Positions 34,051 to 44,153 of a stretch of 64,000 bases of DNA are shown piece after piece. Every line of letters begins with the position of its first letter. Position 1 is the stretch's first letter. Both the position numbers and the translations under genes were made by a program. The DNA is from Anniella stebbinsi (taxonomy: Eukaryota; Chordata; Lepidosauria; Squamata; Anniellidae): the NCBI GenBank assembly GCA_029215795.1, contig JARDYH010000001.1:295250654-295314653 (forward strand), read 5' to 3'. The notes below the pieces were generated by a model that made no database searches, was not told the origin of the DNA, and saw only the letters and a list, made by a program, of their open reading frames with translations.

Positions 34051-35299
34051 CATCACTTAGGCAAGCCTACTGTACATGATGCTCTTTGGGACTTGTGGAG
34101 CAATTAGGCACTGGTTAGAATGTGCCTGGGGTGGGCAGTCATGGATTGTCCTCACTTCCCCATCCAACCATACTTGATTCATCACCAAATGGGTGGTTAA
34201 TGTGCAGCAGCTTCCCCCCTTGCTTTTATGTCCCTGTGCTTTTTTCCCAGTCCAAGACTACTCATCCAGAGCCACTTGTTCTCTCCCGTAGTCTCCTCCT
34301 CCTCCATCTTTGCAACACAAAAGTGTTTCAGAGCCATAACTGAACAACAAAAGGTAATCAATCCCCTCAACTTCCTTAATGATTCTCTGGGTGCCATTAA
34401 TGTGAATCGTCTTAACTTCTCGGTGGGGTGGTTCACCCTGGGTGATTGCTTTAGTGACCTCATTACATTCATAGCAACCCATTACTTCATTATCATTTAT
34501 TCATTAGGGCTGTTGAGATCTAAACCTTAACTTCTAGAACATGTTACAATCAGTTGAGGGCAGAGGCTATCATTCTGACAGAGCCTCGAAACTGTCCAGT
34601 ATAAATTAATCACTACATTTTAAGTTATTGAAAATGGTGCTGCTCCTTTAAAACAAAGAAGTAGCATGGATTAAATCATATTTAATAATACCAAGTGGAA
34701 CCTGCAACAAAACGTTGCAGTACAGAGTCTCCTGTTCAGGTTTCCAGCCACTACATTCCATTGCCCCACCCTCACCTCCAGTATTCTGTTTCCCCCCCCC
34801 CTCAACAGCCAGTCAGCATTTTGTGCTCAGTCCCAATTGGTCTGTTTTTTCCAACTTTTCTTGAGGTGGATGGAATTGGATTTATTTTTAACAGAATTTT
34901 GTTCTACTTATGCTAATTCACATTAGCAATAATTCTCATTTGCATAAATCCCCCCCCAGTGAAAACGGTTCTGCAAATTTGCAGAATCTGCATGAGTTGG
35001 GAACAGCCGGTCCGCTACAGAATCTGCAGCTTGGATTTATAGCAAGCCAAACTCATTTGAACCCATTGTGAATTTCCCCGACATTTTTATTTAGAACGAT
35101 ATGTTTCTAATCCTGACTCCTTATATTTCTTTCTACCAGATACAAAGGCTAACTGAAAAAGCAGGACAGGGCAGCAGTGGAGGAAGATGGTGGTGGTGGA
35201 AGCAGTGGCAGTCAGTAGAAGCACTGTCCCTCTGATGAGTGCCAGGCGGTCGCCACTGCAATTCCCCACAGTCACCTCTGCAGATCAAATTGCATATCT
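34051..35299. other. Mostly single-copy DNA
   Basis: 34340-34580 is repeat-free with many ATTA cores and could be conserved. C-runs at 34791-34801 and 34950-34958. No gene is recognised. Confidence 0.4.
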
Positions 35300-35412
35300 A
35301 GATTTTTGAGATGACAAGTCCCAGCATTCCTGACCATGGGACATACTGACTTGCAATGATGGAAGTTGTAGTCCAACACCTTTGGAGGGCACCAGGTTGG
35401 GGAAGGGCTGCT
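35300..35412. mobile_element. Family B MITE fragment
   Basis: TCCCAGCATTCCTGACCATG, GATGGAAGTTGTAGTCCAAC and the right end GGGCACCAGGTTGGGGAAGG. The left terminus is missing. Confidence 0.6.
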
Positions 35413-35845
35413 CTAAACAAAAAAAGAGAAGTAGGTGGCCCTAAGTTGTTCGTGATCAGTTTTCCAAAACCCCACAGTCACCTCTGCATATCATATTCTC
35501 TACTCTGTCCTCATGGTTTATCTGCTTTGAGAGAATGAGAATTTCACTTGCACTTTCTGCCTCCTTAGGGAGGATGTGGCGTTAAGGCTTGTGAGCCTTA
35601 ACTCCCAATTTCCCTGCTTTTTGGTGCTTGGTTGGAAACTGTAGAGCCTTAACATTGTTTTTGTAAACCGTAGGTTTTTTGTGTAATGAATTTCATGGCT
35701 TTGTGTAATGGATGACTGGATATTATACAGCTGACAACCAAGCCAGTGTCAGCCAGGATGTTATACCATCTTGACATCCAATATAAAATCAAAGCTAGTG
35801 TTATGTGTTGAACTCACTTTTAACATTAATAAATCAACCAAAATG
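35413..35845. other. Unassigned DNA, possibly the left part of the foldback element that follows
   Basis: No clean terminus. CTTAGGGAGGATGTGG near 35565 is a weak candidate for the left end. Confidence 0.3.
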
Positions 35846-36558
35846 CTTGCATCTCCCTCATTTTTAAAGATAAAGAAATGAAACCTGGCATCATGGTAGT
35901 TCTTAAGTAGGGATATAGCTATGCCAAGTATGAAGCAGATCCGTTCATGCCTTGATTTTTAGGAATGTTTTAAAGTTCAAACAGAAATCTCTTTGGGGTC
36001 CAGGACCTTGAGCAGTACAAGTTTAAAAAATGAAATTAAAGATAAAGAGATGAAACTTGGCACCATGGTAGCTCTGAAGTAGGGATTTAGCCATGCCAAG
36101 TTGGAAGCTGTTCATCCCTTGATTTTTAGAAATGTTTAAAACTTCAATTTAATTTTTTTAATTAACTAAAATGCTTACAATTCCATCATTTTTAAAGATA
36201 AAGGGATGAAACTTGACAGCATGGTAGCTCTTAAGTAGGGATTGAGCCATGCCAAGTTGGAAGCAGATCTGTTTATGCATTGAGTTTTAGGATTTTTTTT
36301 AAACTTCAAACCCAATACTCCTCTTTGGGGTCTAGGGCCTTGAGCAGTACATTAAAAAAGAAAGAAAGAAAGTAAAGATGAAGAGATGAAACTTGGCACC
36401 ATGGTACCTCTTAAGTAAGGCTTTAGCCATGCCAAGTTGAAAGCAGATTGGTTCATGCCTTGAATTTTAGAAAAAAAATTGAAGTCAAACTTTTAAAAAA
36501 ACTATCCTAAAAATTAAGGCACAAACTGATCTGCTTCCAACTTGGCATGGCTCAATTC
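35846..36558. repeat. Tandem array of about 170-bp degenerate units with an inverted end
   Basis: Four units share TTTTTAAAGATAAAG, GATGAAACTTGGCACCATGG, TAGCTCTTAAGTAGGGATT, AGCCATGCCAAGTTGGAAGC and TTCATGCCTTGATTTTTAG. At about 36505-36556 part of the unit appears inverted (GATCTGCTTCCAACTTGGCA). A CATCCCTAG-type terminus lies at about 37191-37199, beyond the nested hAT. The layout resembles the arms of the giant palindrome at 51156-54478. Confidence 0.75.
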
Positions 36559-37165
36559 TAGGGTGACCATTAGGGTGTGGCGTAGTGGCTAAAGTGTTGG
36601 ACTGGGAGCTGGGAGATCTGAGCTGGGAGAACAGCAACTCCCCACTTAGCCATGGAAACCCATTGGGTGACTTTGGGTCAGTTGCAGACTCTCAGCCCAA
36701 CCCACCTCACAGGGTTGCTGTTGTGAGGATAAAATGGAGAGGAGGAGGATTATGTATGCCACCTTGGGTTTCTTAGCAGAAAAAAAGGTGTGAAATAAAA
36801 CTGTCATGATTTCCCCAGATTTCTCCTGGTTTTTGTTCTATCCTCGGTGTCAGGGGGGATTTAATGCAATAGTCTATAATGACCTGGAATTACACACTTT
36901 CCCTTTTAAGGCCACCACTAGCGTGGCAGGGGGGGATGACATGCTTTCTGGAGGTGTGTCATTCTCTCCCACTGCTCCAATCAAGGTCTTAAAAGGGAAA
37001 AATGTGTCATTCCCAGACATTATAGAAAAAGGCTTGATGGGGGGTGAGAATGACATGCTTTCCCTCCTCCGCTCCAATTGGGGACTTTAAGGTGGCCCCA
37101 GAAGGCCATTTTCCTGCCACCCACTAGGTGTCCTCTTTTTTGGTTTCCCAAATATGGTCATCCTA
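36559..37165. mobile_element. hAT-type element inserted in the foldback array
   Basis: Termini TAGGGTGACCAT and ATATGGTCATCCTA. Flanking 8-mers CTCAATTC (36551-36558) and CTCAGTTC (37166-37173) match at 7 of 8. The interior has an inverted pair (36876-36912 against 36987-37027: TATAATGACCTGGAATTACA and TGTGTCATTCCCAGACATTA). A SINE sits near the left end. 607 bp including the SINE. Confidence 0.8.
36571..36801 (+). mobile_element. CORE-type tRNA-derived SINE
   Basis: A-box-like TGGCGTAGTGG at 36578-36588, degraded B-box region, shared core CATTGGGTGACTTTGGGTCA and CTCACAGGGTTGCTGTTGTG, then GAGGATAAAATGGAGAGGAG, and tail GTGTGAAATAAAA. Same family as 59458-59690. It lies inside a hAT element that lies inside the foldback array. 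Confidence 0.85.
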
Positions 37166-37199
37166 CTCAGTTCTTGCACAGGCTGCATTTCCATCCCTA

Positions 37200-37834
37200 G
37201 ATATTTACTCAAAAGTAAGACCCATTGAATTTCTTTGGTTCTTGAAAAGCAACACACTTGCTTTTAGATTTGCCAGTCTTAGAATTCTATGTGTGCTATG
37301 AATGCCTGCTCTGTCTGTCCCTATAGTTTCCTGCAAGGTCCAGCCAGGGGAAGCCAGTAAATTAAACCCAGGGGTGGAGGGTGGGATTCCCTCAAGTTCC
37401 TCTGACAGCAGGTGCTATAGAACATGGACCTTCCAGGAGTGTTGAGGGTGGATTTCTGGCAGACCCAGCCAGGCAACTTTATGGCCTGCTACTTTGTTTG
37501 TCTTTAGTAGTCTGTGGTCCAGATCTCTTCAGAAGGGGGAATAGTGTTTTGTGGTTGGGGTCAGTATAAATTATCTCTAGGGATCCCTTACTCAGTGCCT
37601 CTGATAGCAAAGTGATTGAGTTTTTTCCCCAACTCTGTTACTCTTGAAGTTACTAGGCCTGTTGAAAATAGATTTTATAACATAAGCATGAAAACAGTGA
37701 ATACCCCTTTTAACTTGTTAAACCAATGAAAACATGCCACACAAGAAGTCTTAAGATATGAATGGTTTATAAAGAAAAGTAAATGCAAAAGAACATCAGA
37801 TGCAGAAGTGAAATCTGAAACATTACTACTACTA
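37200..37834. other. Single-copy DNA
   Basis: 37200-37240 is a family D fragment (ATTTACTCAAAAGTAAGACC). Nothing else is recognised. Confidence 0.4.
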
Positions 37835-38440
37835 CTACTAGTCGTAGTATCCTGCCTTTTGCCCAATGCTGGGCCTTAGGGCAGCCTTACAAAACTAAAA
37901 CATATACAGCTAAAATCCATAAATAGGAATATACTATATACCATATGAAAAGGAGGACAGGGCTCATGTAACTTTAACAGTTGTAGAGAAAAGGGGATTT
38001 CAGCCAGTGTTATTTGTATGCAATTAGTTCCTGGTGAAATTCCCTCTTCATCACAACAGTTAAAGTTGCAGGGGCCCTGCCTTCTTTTGTATATGGTCAC
38101 TCTAGTATAGTGCCTGCAACTTTAACTGTTGTGATGAAGAGGGAATTTCACCAGGGACTAATTGCATACAAATGACACTGGCTGAAATTCCCTTTTCTCT
38201 ACAACTGTTAAAGTTACATGTGCTCTGTCCTCCTTTTCATATGGTCAGCCTAAATATACAAAAGTTTAAAATATAATTAAATACTTTTCAATATTAAAGC
38301 ATTTTAAACATTTTAAATACATAACAATTTAAAAGTCAAAGGTATAGACAGAGGTCCAGATTATTTGCCAAAGGCCTGCTGGAACAAAAAAGGGTTTGTC
38401 TGCATCCAAAAACACATCAAGGAGGGAGCCAGTGTAGACT
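37835..38440 (-). mobile_element. L2/CR1-like LINE 3' end, split by a MITE
   Basis: The minus strand reads from the end of the coding part (TTTTTGGATGCAGACAAACC near 38400) through an AT-rich region into GGCTGCCCTAAGGCCCAGC and an (AGT)n-like tail at 37827-37845. A family A MITE (37935-38252) splits it. No intact coding part remains. Confidence 0.55.
37935..38252. mobile_element. hAT-type foldback MITE, family A, copy 3
   Basis: The right end CATATGGTCAGCCTA is intact. The left end has decayed (TATATACCATATG instead of a TAGGCTGACCATATG-type end). Flanks AATATACT and AATATACA match at 7 of 8. The interior follows the family, including the central ATATGGTCACTCTA at about 38092-38105. Confidence 0.85.
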
Positions 38441-40354
38441 GCAAGGATTAGAAAGAAAATCCATGTGTGTACACTATGCAAAATAAACGACAGCTCAACT
38501 GTTTCTAAACCTTATTAGAAAAACAGGGTGACTAGGCCAAAACCAATGTTGTAGGCCCAGAAGCACTTTGAAAGGTTTCAACGTTGTACTTAAAACTTAA
38601 CACCGGCCCAAACTAATTAAATGAAGTGTTTGAACCTTTCAACTTATAGCAGTATGGACCCAACTCTTCGAAAAGAGGGAAGGAGCACTGTGTGTGTATG
38701 GGGTGGGGGGGATAGAAAGAAAGGTATAGCCACCTATTCCCAGGAGAGATCTGAAGATCAGGTTGTCATGGATCCAGAGGAACCACACCCTGCTTCACCA
38801 GGGAGCAAAAGAGCAAACTGGCCTTATGAAGATAGCCCAAAATACTCTCAGAGCCAAAGGAATGCATGTTCCAGAAGAGAAAAGAGAAACTCTTCTTCTT
38901 CACTCAAAAGGTCTGTGCTAGAGGCAGCGGCCATTTCACTCACCCACCCCACATTCTAAGGCAGGAGGGAGGGGGGAGAGCGACGCTACTGAGCATGTGT
39001 CAGTGTCATGAGGGAAGATGGCCGCCTCATTGACTTGAATGAGAGGTTAAAATAGTCCTTAAAAGTCAACCGAAGGGAATTTTTAAAAAACTAAAAGCTT
39101 TCCATCAACTACAGTCAAGGAGGAAGAAGACCCCACCACTGGATTAGTTAATAAGGCTCTAGAAATTATGCAAATTGAGAGCACAAAAAGTCTCAACCCG
39201 GAAGTAAATTTTACAAAAGCAGGGAGAGAGGTTTGTATTCCTTTTCTACCTTAAACTGCTCTCCTTCCCTCAATCTTTCACCAACCTTCTTGAAATTTTC
39301 AGGTAATGTAAAACAAACATTTCTTTCTGGCACCTGTAAATTTCAGAAAGGTTGATGAAACATTTTCGATTTTATGGCTGTTAGAATGACCCCCCCCCCC
39401 CAATTAGCACTTTAACATGGCGGAATGTGTTTTTTACTGACGGCCCTTAACAATGGAGGCACGGCTGTGCCTCCATTAATAAAAGGCGACTGTTTTGCGA
39501 GGGCTCCATATTTACATACATAGTTACAGTGAGAACTTATAGCTTCTGTCTGGTTTCTCATGTAAACTTCTTAATAAGAACCATTCATTATTTCCACAAA
39601 AAGTATTACTCAACCGTGTGAGAACAAATGGAGCAGAAACATCTTATTAGTTACAAGACCTTATTATATATTGTGGCAACGGTTGGTTTAATGATAATGT
39701 TATCAGTCACAAAGAAATTGGAGCAGACATCCCTGGTCGTATACTCTTTTTTTTTTTTTTTTTTTGGCAAAGTAAATGGGAAATCATGCAATGAAGTGAA
39801 GTCAACAGATGGGAAAACTGGGGAACAGTTAAAGAACAAACAAACAAAACAGAAAACAAATGATAGTAGCAAACAGACAAACTTTTGGAAAATACAGATT
39901 TTAAAAGGCATTTGCCAAATAAGCAAACTTTTCTTGTCCATCGTGGGACATATGTAAGCTGCTTTTCTGTCCATTTTGGACGGGAGTAAGTAAGTGATGC
40001 TGGGGATTAATAAATCTTATTGCAGTCACAATAGGCAAATACCAAACTTGATGTTCATTTGTTTCATTGACTGAAATTCTCCATTTCAACATTTTCCTTT
40101 TATTCTTTGAAATAAATGTTGGCTGGGCAATCAGCGGCATGCAGCTAGGGAACAGCTCCAAAGAACATATAATAACAACCAGTGCTCGCATCCTCAAAAC
40201 AAGCTTTTCTTGCCCCCGTTCCCCTCTAGCTCCCATCTGCTCTTGGGGTTGGGGTGGGACCTTTGGGAATAGTATGGGATATAAGGCAGGGGGAAGGCGT
40301 AGATGGAGGGGGAGTGGCAGAAATTGCCCCCCACCTCATGTAAAGAGAGGAGCA
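38441..40354. other. Mostly single-copy DNA
   Basis: A 112-codon plus-strand open stretch at 38621-38959 resembles no family. 39281-39357 holds a short inverted pair (ACCAACCTTCTTGAAATTTT against AATTTCAGAAAGGTTGATG). Poly-T at 39747-39765. 40010-40150 is repeat-free. Confidence 0.4.
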
Positions 40355-40505
40355 ACAGGCCTAAGCCAGAAGAACTGCCTTGTTAGATCAGGGCAAGGGC
40401 CATCTAATCCAGCATTTTCTTCCCAGTTTAACGGATATCTCTGGATGATCACAAGGAGGGCATGATGGTGATGACTGCCTTCTCCTCTATTTTGCTGCCA
40501 GCATC
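40355..40505 (-). mobile_element. CR1-like LINE 3'-end fragment
   Basis: GAACTGCCTTGTTAGATCAG and GGGCCATCTAATCCAGCATT are the antisense of the 3' end seen at 6990-7037 (GATCTGATCCAGCATAGCTC). Truncated. Confidence 0.5.
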
Positions 40506-40862
40506 TTGTACTGAGAGGCAGTGGTGTAGTGGTTATATTTGAAGTGTAAGATCTCATCATGAGATTGTGTATACCCAGAGACACACAGTGTGGAGCAATA
40601 GCTGCACATAACATAATACCCAATTTATCAGGACCAGCATGACTGCTGTCCTATGCCTACTGACCTGGGAGTGACTTCATTCCACATCAGTGGAGCTTTC
40701 TTCTGACTCCATAGGCTCAACTTGTACAACACATTGAGTTTTAACAAAAGATCTTCAGCTAGCTGCAAAGGAACGTCAGATTTTAATAAGGAATGCAAAT
40801 GATATGGCAAATAATTCATATCTTCCCATAATACTTAATTTTGTTTCAGTGACCCTCTGCAC

Positions 40863-40903
<41 letters not shown>

Positions 40904-41574
40904 GGGCAGGGCCAGAAACTCCTGACCACGGATGGTGGATCTGTCAAGCTGGATCCCATTGAAGTTCTTGTTTTTCTGCTTTCAAGCTCATTCTGTCCCT
41001 GGCCAGAACTACACATTAGCTTTGAAACATTTTTGTTAGGTTTCAAGGACACTTTGGGGCACACGACGCATGTAGTAGGTCATTTTATGTAAGTTGTTTC
41101 TTCCACCGTTTCTTTACTTGTTAGAACTTTTTTTTAGCAAATAAATTATTTTAAAATTGGTAATGTGCCCTTACTTACCATTTCACTGCATCTCTAATCA
41201 AACCCCTGTTATCCAATGGTTGTTGTCGGGGATTGTCCTTTTGTTCCGGCGCCCAAATGCTGCGTTACTGAGTTTGCCTTCCCTCGTGGTGTTAGTCGTT
41301 CCCTACTCTACTGACTCCTCGGTAATTAAGAGGAAGTGAAAGGAAGGAGGCTGTAGGAGGAAGTGGGCGTGTTAAGAACGGGGCGAAGAAGCAACGATGA
41401 AGAAAGTAACAAAGAAAAAATAGAGTGTGCCCTTCCTAAACGAACTCAAAACGGAAGAAAGAACAGTCTAGAACGGTAGGGACTACTTCATGTGACTTTT
41501 TACGTTTTAAAAGGTAGCAATTATCATTGTTATAACCTAGTTTTCGGAACGTTACAACCGAAGGTGTAGATTGG
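40506..41574. other. Single-copy DNA with (TC)n and a possible SINE head
   Basis: GGCAGTGGTGTAGTGGTTAT at about 40517-40536 looks like a SINE A-box region without the body. (TC)n at 40866-40901. Confidence 0.4.
40866..40901. repeat. (TC)n microsatellite
   Basis: About 18 uninterrupted dinucleotides. Confidence 0.97.
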
Positions 41575-41880
41575 CTCCCTATCACATCAGATTTTTCATT
41601 TTCCTTTTTTCCCTGTTGCATGGAAATTTGTATATATTTTTGTGCACATTTTTCAAACGTAGGTATTTTTGTATGTATGCACCCATTGATTAAAGTGTGT
41701 TTGTGTGTATTTTAAAAACCTGCAAAAGTGTGTTGGGGATTTGCACATTTTTCAAATGTGCACATGTTAACGGACACATTTTTGTTTTTGTTTTGCCAAG
41801 TGCATTGCAAACTTGGAAATGGTGGATTTCCGACTGCAAATTGCACTTGTGTCCATGTTTGTTTCTGGGAGGTATGAATT
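41575..41880. mobile_element. T-rich hAT-like MITE fragment
   Basis: CTCCCTATCACATCAGA, GTGCACATTTTTCAAACG, TTTTCAAATGTGCACATG share the texture of 32167-32537. Termini are not resolved. Confidence 0.4.
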
Positions 41881-41944
41881 GGTTAAATTCATTAAAAAAA
41901 CCTTGACAGAACAAAATTCTCAGCTACTTGTACCTCTGAACCAT

Positions 41945-42712
41945 AAACTCTTGAGGCTCAGGTGGCCTCGGTGGCACGGAGTGCCTTCTACCAACTTCGG
42001 CTGGTGGCCCAGCTACGCTCCTAAATAGACAGGGATAACCTAGCTTCAGTTGTCTATGCTCTGGTAACCTCCAAGTTAGATTACTGCAATGCGCTCTACA
42101 TGGGGCTGTCTTTGAAGACGGTTCGGAAGCTGCAGCTTGTGCAAAATGCAGCGGCCAGATTGGTAACAGGGACCAGAAGGTTCGAACATATAAGACGGAT
42201 TCTGGCCAGTCTGCATTGGCTGCCGGTATGTTTCCGAGCCTGACTCAAGGTGCTGGTATTAACCTATAAAGCCTTACATGGTTTGGGACCACAATACCAG
42301 ATGGAACGCCTTTCCCGACATGAACCTACCCGTACATTGCGCTCAACATCAAAGGTCCTCCTCCGGGTGTCTACTCTGAGGGAAGCTCGGAGGATGGCAA
42401 CAAGGGAGAGGGCCTTCTCTGTAGTGGCCCCCCAATTGTGGAATGATCTCCCTGATGAGGCCAGCCTGGCGCCAACACTGTAATCTTTTTGATGCCAGGT
42501 CAAAACATTTATTTTCTCCCAGGCATTTTAACAGCTTAAGTTGAGTTTTTAACTGACTTTGTGGCCAGGCTTAAAAGTTTAAAATGTTTTAATATCTGCA
42601 GTTTTATGTTTTATGGTTTTAAATTTTGTATATTGACTTTTAATGTTCAGTCTTTTAATTTTTGTAAACCGTCCAGAGAACTTCAACTATGGGGCGGTAT
42701 ATAAATGTAATA

Positions 42713-42744
<32 letters not shown>

Positions 42745-42745
42745 G
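41945..42745 (+). mobile_element. L2-like LINE, 3' end of reverse transcriptase and tail
   Basis: The translation shows a series of L2-clade landmarks: LDYCNALYMGL near 42073, LQLVQNAAARLVTGTRR near 42133, LASLHWLPV near 42205, LTYKALHGLGPQY near 42258 and SVVAPQLWNDLPDEA near 42418. Stops and frame changes interrupt it (TGA at 42241-42243). After the stop at about 42482 come a 3' untranslated region with GTAAACCGTCCAGAGAA and GGCGGTATATAAATG, and an (AAT)n tail at 42706-42743. It is 5'-truncated; most of the reverse transcriptase is missing. Confidence 0.9.
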
Positions 42746-42902
42746 AGTATAATACGACCTTTTCTATAGGCATGTAAGAGATCCTGTTCACAATGTTTTT
42801 CTGCAACAAATATTATATAGTATCCATTCCTGTTCAACAGTGCTATGAATCATCCAGATTTCAAGGTACACACATTCATATAGGACAGAAATTGCTGGGA
42901 AG

Positions 42903-43245
42903 GTCAGTGTGGTGCAGTGGTTAAGACTGTTAGAGTATGGATGTGTGAAGCCCACATCCAAACCTTCTTTGGCTATGAATCCTACTGGATCATGGGTAAG
43001 CTTCAGTAATCAACAATGTCTAATGGCTGGTCGAGACATGCATGAGCATCACCTGATGGCCGGTATGTGTGAATGGACTATCGCAAACTGACACTTCCAA
43101 ATCCAATGCTTTTCAGTGGGTTGGTTTACACAGGCAGCTGCCGGTCATCGATGTGTAGAGAAATCAAATGATGCACATGCACATAAGAACCAGACTTCAG
43201 TCTATCCTTCCTCACAAGGCTTTTGAGGATAAAATGGAAGCTGCC
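42903..43245 (+). mobile_element. CORE-type SINE, interrupted
   Basis: The head has TGTGGTGCAGTGGTTAAGAC. The 3' core CTCACAAGGCTTTTGAGGAT followed by AAAATGGAAGCTGCCCTGAG reappears at about 43209. Between them (about 43016-43195) is unrelated sequence, probably another insertion with CATGCATGAGCATCACCTGA and GTGCATCATTTGATTTC-like inverted parts. Confidence 0.6.
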
Positions 43246-43312
43246 CTGAGCTCCTGATGATTGGCTCAAACCTCAGGTTTTGGGGCTGATGTTTTGTCCA
43301 TGTGAGCTAACA

Positions 43313-43497
43313 GGCCTGTTCAGACAACACACTAAATCATGGTCAGACCACTAACCCTTTTGCAGCAAATGGTTAGTGAGCGTGTTTAAACCATGATTAT
43401 GTAGCCACCATGGTTAGGAATAGTTCACATGACACGCTAAGCCATAATGTTTAACTCAAAATGCTTACCCATAGTGGCTTAGCCTGTTGTCTGAACA
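43313..43497. mobile_element. Foldback MITE with GGCCTGTTCAGACAACACAC terminus
   Basis: The left end GGCCTGTTCAGACAACACAC is the near-complement of the right end GTTGTCTGAACAGG. Interior ACCATGATTATG and AAATCATGGTCAGACC add symmetry. Same terminal type as 63405-63662. Confidence 0.75.
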
Positions 43498-43817
43498 GGG
43501 TCAAAGACAGAAGGTGGACTCCAGGAACAGGTAGTTGGGAATTTCTCTCAAGGGACTGGACACAGACTCATTGGCGCTTGAAGAAGATGACACCCATCCA
43601 GAGGAAGGAGCAGACAGAAAGCAGCATGCAGTTTGAATGGATGTTAGAGACAAGGCGAGTCAGAGATCGAGAACTGGGAGTTTCTACCTGAAGTGAATTG
43701 CTGGGGGTCTGCTGTTTGTTGTAGCAGTATTTATTTGCTTCCAGTAGGCACTGCATAGATATTTGTAAATAAAGCATATATTACAAAGGCACCAAACATC
43801 TCAAGTATCACCGGTCC

Positions 43818-44153
43818 CCTCTACAAGGATTCGCTTTTGCACCTGGTTAGGCGATTATGCGCATAATCGCAGAAGCGCATTTACGCCTAATCCTTCTGCA
43901 GCGAGAGGCGGCGAAGCGCATTAACAGATGTCCAAAATGCACTTTACAAGTAGTTAATGCGCATAAGCGCTTATTCACACAGTCAAAATGCGCTTTAACG
44001 GACGGAGCAAAATAAAACTCGCGATTTAACGCGCATTCGATAATGCGCATAATCAGGGAGATAACGCGCCTCTACGTCCGATTTGCACTCCGTTCTTGTA
44101 AAGGTAATTTTTTTAATGCGCCTTGAAAGAGCTTTAAATGCCACTTGTAGAGG
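43818..44153. mobile_element. CpG-rich foldback MITE with CCTCTACAAG termini
   Basis: Left end CCTCTACAAG and right end CTTGTAGAGG are exact complements. The interior is crowded with GCGCAT, TGCGC and CGC motifs (GGCGATTATGCGCATAATCG, TTAACGCGCATTCGATAATG), very unlike the CpG-poor surroundings. No duplication is fixed; superfamily unknown. Confidence 0.75.

Noticed and set aside
38621..38959. 112-codon open frame that could be an exon
   Set aside because: Low-complexity Ser/Arg/Pro composition, an ATG without clear context and no splice or family evidence. It remains unassigned.
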